NCBI GenBank assembly: GCA_025934385.1
Contig: JAICYE010000068.1
Location: forward strand, 1 to 8,410
Length of the DNA stretch: 8,410 bases
Source of the DNA: Acidimicrobiia bacterium
GTDB taxonomy: Bacteria > Actinomycetota > Acidimicrobiia > IMCC26256 > BP-133
Reading direction: 5' to 3'
Shown: positions 6,947 through 8,410 of the stretch, one piece after another
How the letters are laid out: each line of letters begins with the position of its first letter
Position numbering within the stretch: position 1 is the stretch's first letter
Position numbers and translations under genes: made by a program
The notes under the pieces: model-generated
What the model was told of the DNA's origin: nothing
The model's database searches: none
What the model saw: only the letters and a program-made list of their open reading frames with translations

Positions 6947-6966
6947 CATCCATGTACTGTGATGTC
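6932..6966 (+). promoter_or_regulatory. Predicted promoter for a leaderless arsR transcript
   Basis: A -35-like TTGCGC (6932-6937) and a -10-like TACTGT (6955-6960) are exactly 17 bases apart. Transcription 7 bases after the -10 would begin at 6967, which is the G of the in-frame GTG where ArsR homology begins. No ribosome binding site precedes that GTG or the in-frame ATG at 6952, which fits leaderless translation, common in actinobacteria. A second -35-like TTGACT at 6893-6898 has no -10 at proper spacing. Confidence 0.5.
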
Positions 6967-7269
6967 GTGACAGTTCCCGCCGGGCTGGTCGAAGAAGTGG
7001 CCCGGCGGTTTGCGCTCTTGTCCGACCCGACACGGCTGCGGATTCTCGACGTGCTGCTCGAACGTGACGACATCACGGTCACCGAACTGGCCGGAGTGGT
7101 CGGCGAGGCGGCGCCCAACGTGTCGCAGCACCTGAGCCGGCTGCTGGCCGCCGACATCGTGGGCCGCCGCCGCGACGGGCGGACGGTGCGGTACTCCGTC
7201 GCCGACCCCACGATCCGCCCGCTGTGCGATCTGGTGTGCAAGGCCCTCAGCGCCCGCGGGAGAGCGTGA
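6967..7269 (+). CDS. ArsR/SmtB-family winged-helix repressor
   Basis: 100 residues from the GTG at 6967; the frame could be extended to the ATG at 6952 (105 residues), but the promoter layout favours the GTG. It starts VPAGLVEEVARRF and carries the family signature FALLSDPTRLRILDVLL (15-31), a recognition helix region (VTELAGVVGEAAPNVSQHLSRLLAADIV, split about 38-65) and a wing RRRDGRTVRYSVAD (67-80). Such proteins are dimeric DNA-binding repressors released by metals or by redox or thiol signals. The ELCVC metal motif of arsenic sensors is missing: that position reads TVTELAG with no cysteine. Two cysteines do occur four residues apart near the C-terminus, C87 and C91 in PLCDLVCKAL, on the last helix at the dimer interface, so a metal or a thiol-type signal sensed there is possible. 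It heads a two-gene operon and probably represses itself through the palindrome in its promoter. The family call is firm; the signal is unknown. Confidence 0.92.
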   Translation: MTVPAGLVEEVARRFALLSDPTRLRILDVLLERDDITVTELAGVVGEAAPNVSQHLSRLLAADIVGRRRDGRTVRYSVADPTIRPLCDLVCKALSARGRA

Positions 7270-7667
7270 ACCACAACGGCGCCGACCCGTCCGAGGGCTG
7301 TATCTTCTGCCAGCGGGGTGATGCTCCCGATCTGCTGGCCGGGAACGACCTGGCGATCGCCTTTCCGGCGGGCTTCCCGGTGAGTCCGGGCCATGCGCTG
7401 ATCGTGCCCCGCCGTCACGAGCCCGACTTCTTCGCTCTCACGGCCGAAGAGCAGGCCGCCGTCGTCGCCCTCCTCGATCCGGTGCGGGCCGTGCTCGACG
7501 AGCGCTGGTCCCCGGATGCCTACAACCTCGGCGTCAACGCCGGGAAGGCCGCCGGCCAGACGATCCGGCACGCCCACTTCCACGTCATCCCCCGCTACGC
7601 CGGTGACGTGGCCGAGCCTCGCGGCGGCATCCGCTGGGTTCTGCCCGAGACGGCCCGCTACTGGTAG
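7266..7667 (+). CDS. HIT-family nucleotide hydrolase/transferase
   Basis: 133 residues from the GTG at 7266, which overlaps the arsR stop as GTGA; GGGAG (7258-7262) lies just upstream, rather close at 3 bases. Longer starts would lie inside arsR and add residues without homology. The N-terminal CIFC (C12, C15) is the zinc-binding pair found in many bacterial HIT proteins, with H51 (RRHEPDFF) and H102 the probable other ligands. VSPGHALIVPRRH (39-51) and NLGVNAGKAAGQTIRHAHFHVIPR (split about 87-110) are typical of the Ap4A-hydrolase-like HIT branch. The triad is HAHFHVI, with H104 as the expected nucleophile that forms a nucleotidyl intermediate. Likely substrates are dinucleoside polyphosphates or AMP conjugates, hydrolysed in the cytoplasm. 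The length is normal and the key residues are intact. The overlap suggests coupled translation with arsR, so its level probably follows the repressor's signal. Confidence 0.92.
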   Translation: MNHNGADPSEGCIFCQRGDAPDLLAGNDLAIAFPAGFPVSPGHALIVPRRHEPDFFALTAEEQAAVVALLDPVRAVLDERWSPDAYNLGVNAGKAAGQTIRHAHFHVIPRYAGDVAEPRGGIRWVLPETARYW

Positions 7668-7672
7668 CGGGC
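7653..7672. terminator. Hairpin between convergent genes
   Basis: GCCCGCTA (7653-7660) and TAGCGGGC (7665-7672) form a perfect 8-bp stem around CTGG. The TAG in the right arm is the HIT gene's own stop codon. It sits 10 bases from the end of the opposing gene and could stop transcription from both sides. There is no T-run, so it would be a GC-rich, U-tract-less terminator of the kind often proposed in high-GC actinobacteria. Confidence 0.5.
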
Positions 7673-7681
7673 GGGCGCCGA

Positions 7682-8410
7682 TCACGCGCTGACCCGTCCG
7701 ACGCGGCGGCTGAAGGCCAGTGCCGCCGTCCGGTACATGGCGTGGGAGAACTTGGAGAACGGGAAGTAGGCGAACAGTCCGAAGATGAAGAACAGGTGCA
7801 CGACGTAGGAGACGTAGGCCGCCGTGTGGACCTGGCCGTACCGGAGGATCTCCGTCAGGAACCCGGTCAGGGCCGTGAGCCCGAGCAGACCGGAGAAGAA
7901 CCAGTCGGAGTACGCCGACTTGCCCGACTGCTTCGGCCGGCTGAGCCGGACCCACAGCGTCTGCGCCAGCCCCGCCAGCAGGGCGATGCCGCCGACGTTG
8001 CCGACGATCTTGACCGGGTCCCAGATCGGCAGCGAGAGGACGTTGTGGTGGTGGTGGATGCCGATCCGGGGGAAGACCTCGGTGTAGAGGAAGGCCCCGG
8101 TGGTGGCGGCGGTGAGGCCGAGGAAGCCGTAGAAGAGGCCCATGTGCGCCCACATCCGCGGGTGGGCCGTCTTGCAGTCGTTGAAATCCTTGTGGGAGAA
8201 CACGTCGGCCACGGTGCTGCCCAGCGCCTTCGACATCGGCGCCCGCGGCATTCCGTCGGGCACGGTGCTCTCCAGGCCCGCCCAGAACTTCCGCAGGCTG
8301 AGGTAGGAGAGCACGGCCACGATGGCCACGATCGAGAGGGCGAAGATGTCGACGTACCCGTCGCCGAGGAACCGGCTGAAGAGGACGTCGCCCTTGGGGA
8401 ACACGCCCGC
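7682..8410 (-). CDS. QmoC/HdrE-like membrane cytochrome b subunit (partial, 5' end outside window)
   Basis: The reading frame stays open through the window edge (Ala-Gly precede the GTG at 8404), so the N-terminus is missing; 242 residues are visible. Counting from the codon at 8404, five hydrophobic segments lie near 20-37, 87-107, 135-152, 168-187 and 196-216. The segment layout and the motifs FPKGDVLFSRFLGDG, FSHKDFNDCKTAHPRMWAHMGLFYGFLGL (about 69-97) and YVSYVVHLFFIFGLFAYFPFSKFSH (about 197-221) resemble the NarI-like membrane part of QmoC and of heterodisulfide-reductase-related subunits. H87, H193, H203 and H221 are candidate heme b ligands. In that family the missing N-terminal part usually carries 4Fe-4S clusters, and the subunit passes electrons between quinones and a soluble Fe-S/flavin partner. 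A run of four histidines (117-120) lies in a loop after the second segment. Partner subunits would be expected beyond the right edge. Function is by family resemblance; the redox partner is unknown. Confidence 0.75.
   Translation of the reverse strand, partial: AGVFPKGDVLFSRFLGDGYVDIFALSIVAIVAVLSYLSLRKFWAGLESTVPDGMPRAPMSKALGSTVADVFSHKDFNDCKTAHPRMWAHMGLFYGFLGLTAATTGAFLYTEVFPRIGIHHHHNVLSLPIWDPVKIVGNVGGIALLAGLAQTLWVRLSRPKQSGKSAYSDWFFSGLLGLTALTGFLTEILRYGQVHTAAYVSYVVHLFFIFGLFAYFPFSKFSHAMYRTAALAFSRRVGRVSA

Noticed and set aside
6898..6966. TTG or ATG start upstream for the ArsR protein
   Set aside because: The codons cover the palindrome and predicted promoter, there is no ribosome binding site, and family homology starts after the GTG at 6967. 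The ATG at 6952 cannot be fully excluded.

Overview
The window is very GC-rich, uses GTG starts freely and has short intergenic gaps. It looks like the chromosome of a high-GC actinobacterium. An Acidimicrobiia-type lineage would fit the mix of genes (CopC/CopD fusion, Thr/Pro-linker surface protein, QmoC-like membrane subunit), but no marker gene is present to prove this.

Left block, plus strand (193-5208): a secreted beta-propeller protein of the selenium-binding protein 56 / methanethiol oxidase type is followed 78 bases downstream by a 994-residue membrane protein. That protein joins a CopC copper-binding domain, a CopD-type membrane domain, a short beta domain and a C-terminal type 1 periplasmic binding protein domain (Leu/Ile/Val-receptor type). 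The three-part CopC-CopD-receptor fusion is the most unusual thing here. The pair could form an extracytoplasmic copper-handling and thiol-oxidation module. The gap between the two genes holds a strong inverted repeat that runs into the ribosome binding site of the fusion gene.

Middle block, minus strand (6763-5214): a two-gene unit that meets the fusion gene tail to tail, with 5 bases between the stops. The first gene encodes a membrane-anchored protein with a long Thr/Pro/Ala linker and an outside beta-rich domain of unknown function. The second overlaps it as TGATG and encodes a small probable lipoprotein that resembles the P1 head region of SecD, detached from the translocase.

Right block: an AT-richer divergent region (6764-6966) separates the minus-strand unit from a plus-strand arsR-HIT pair. 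The ArsR-family repressor appears to be made from a leaderless mRNA whose promoter carries a perfect palindrome, a good candidate for its own operator. Its gene overlaps a HIT-family nucleotide hydrolase gene by GTGA. The HIT gene ends in a hairpin and converges on a partial minus-strand gene cut by the window edge. That gene encodes a QmoC/HdrE-like membrane cytochrome b subunit of an energy-conserving quinone oxidoreductase.

There are no tRNAs, rRNAs, CRISPR arrays, transposases or integration signatures.
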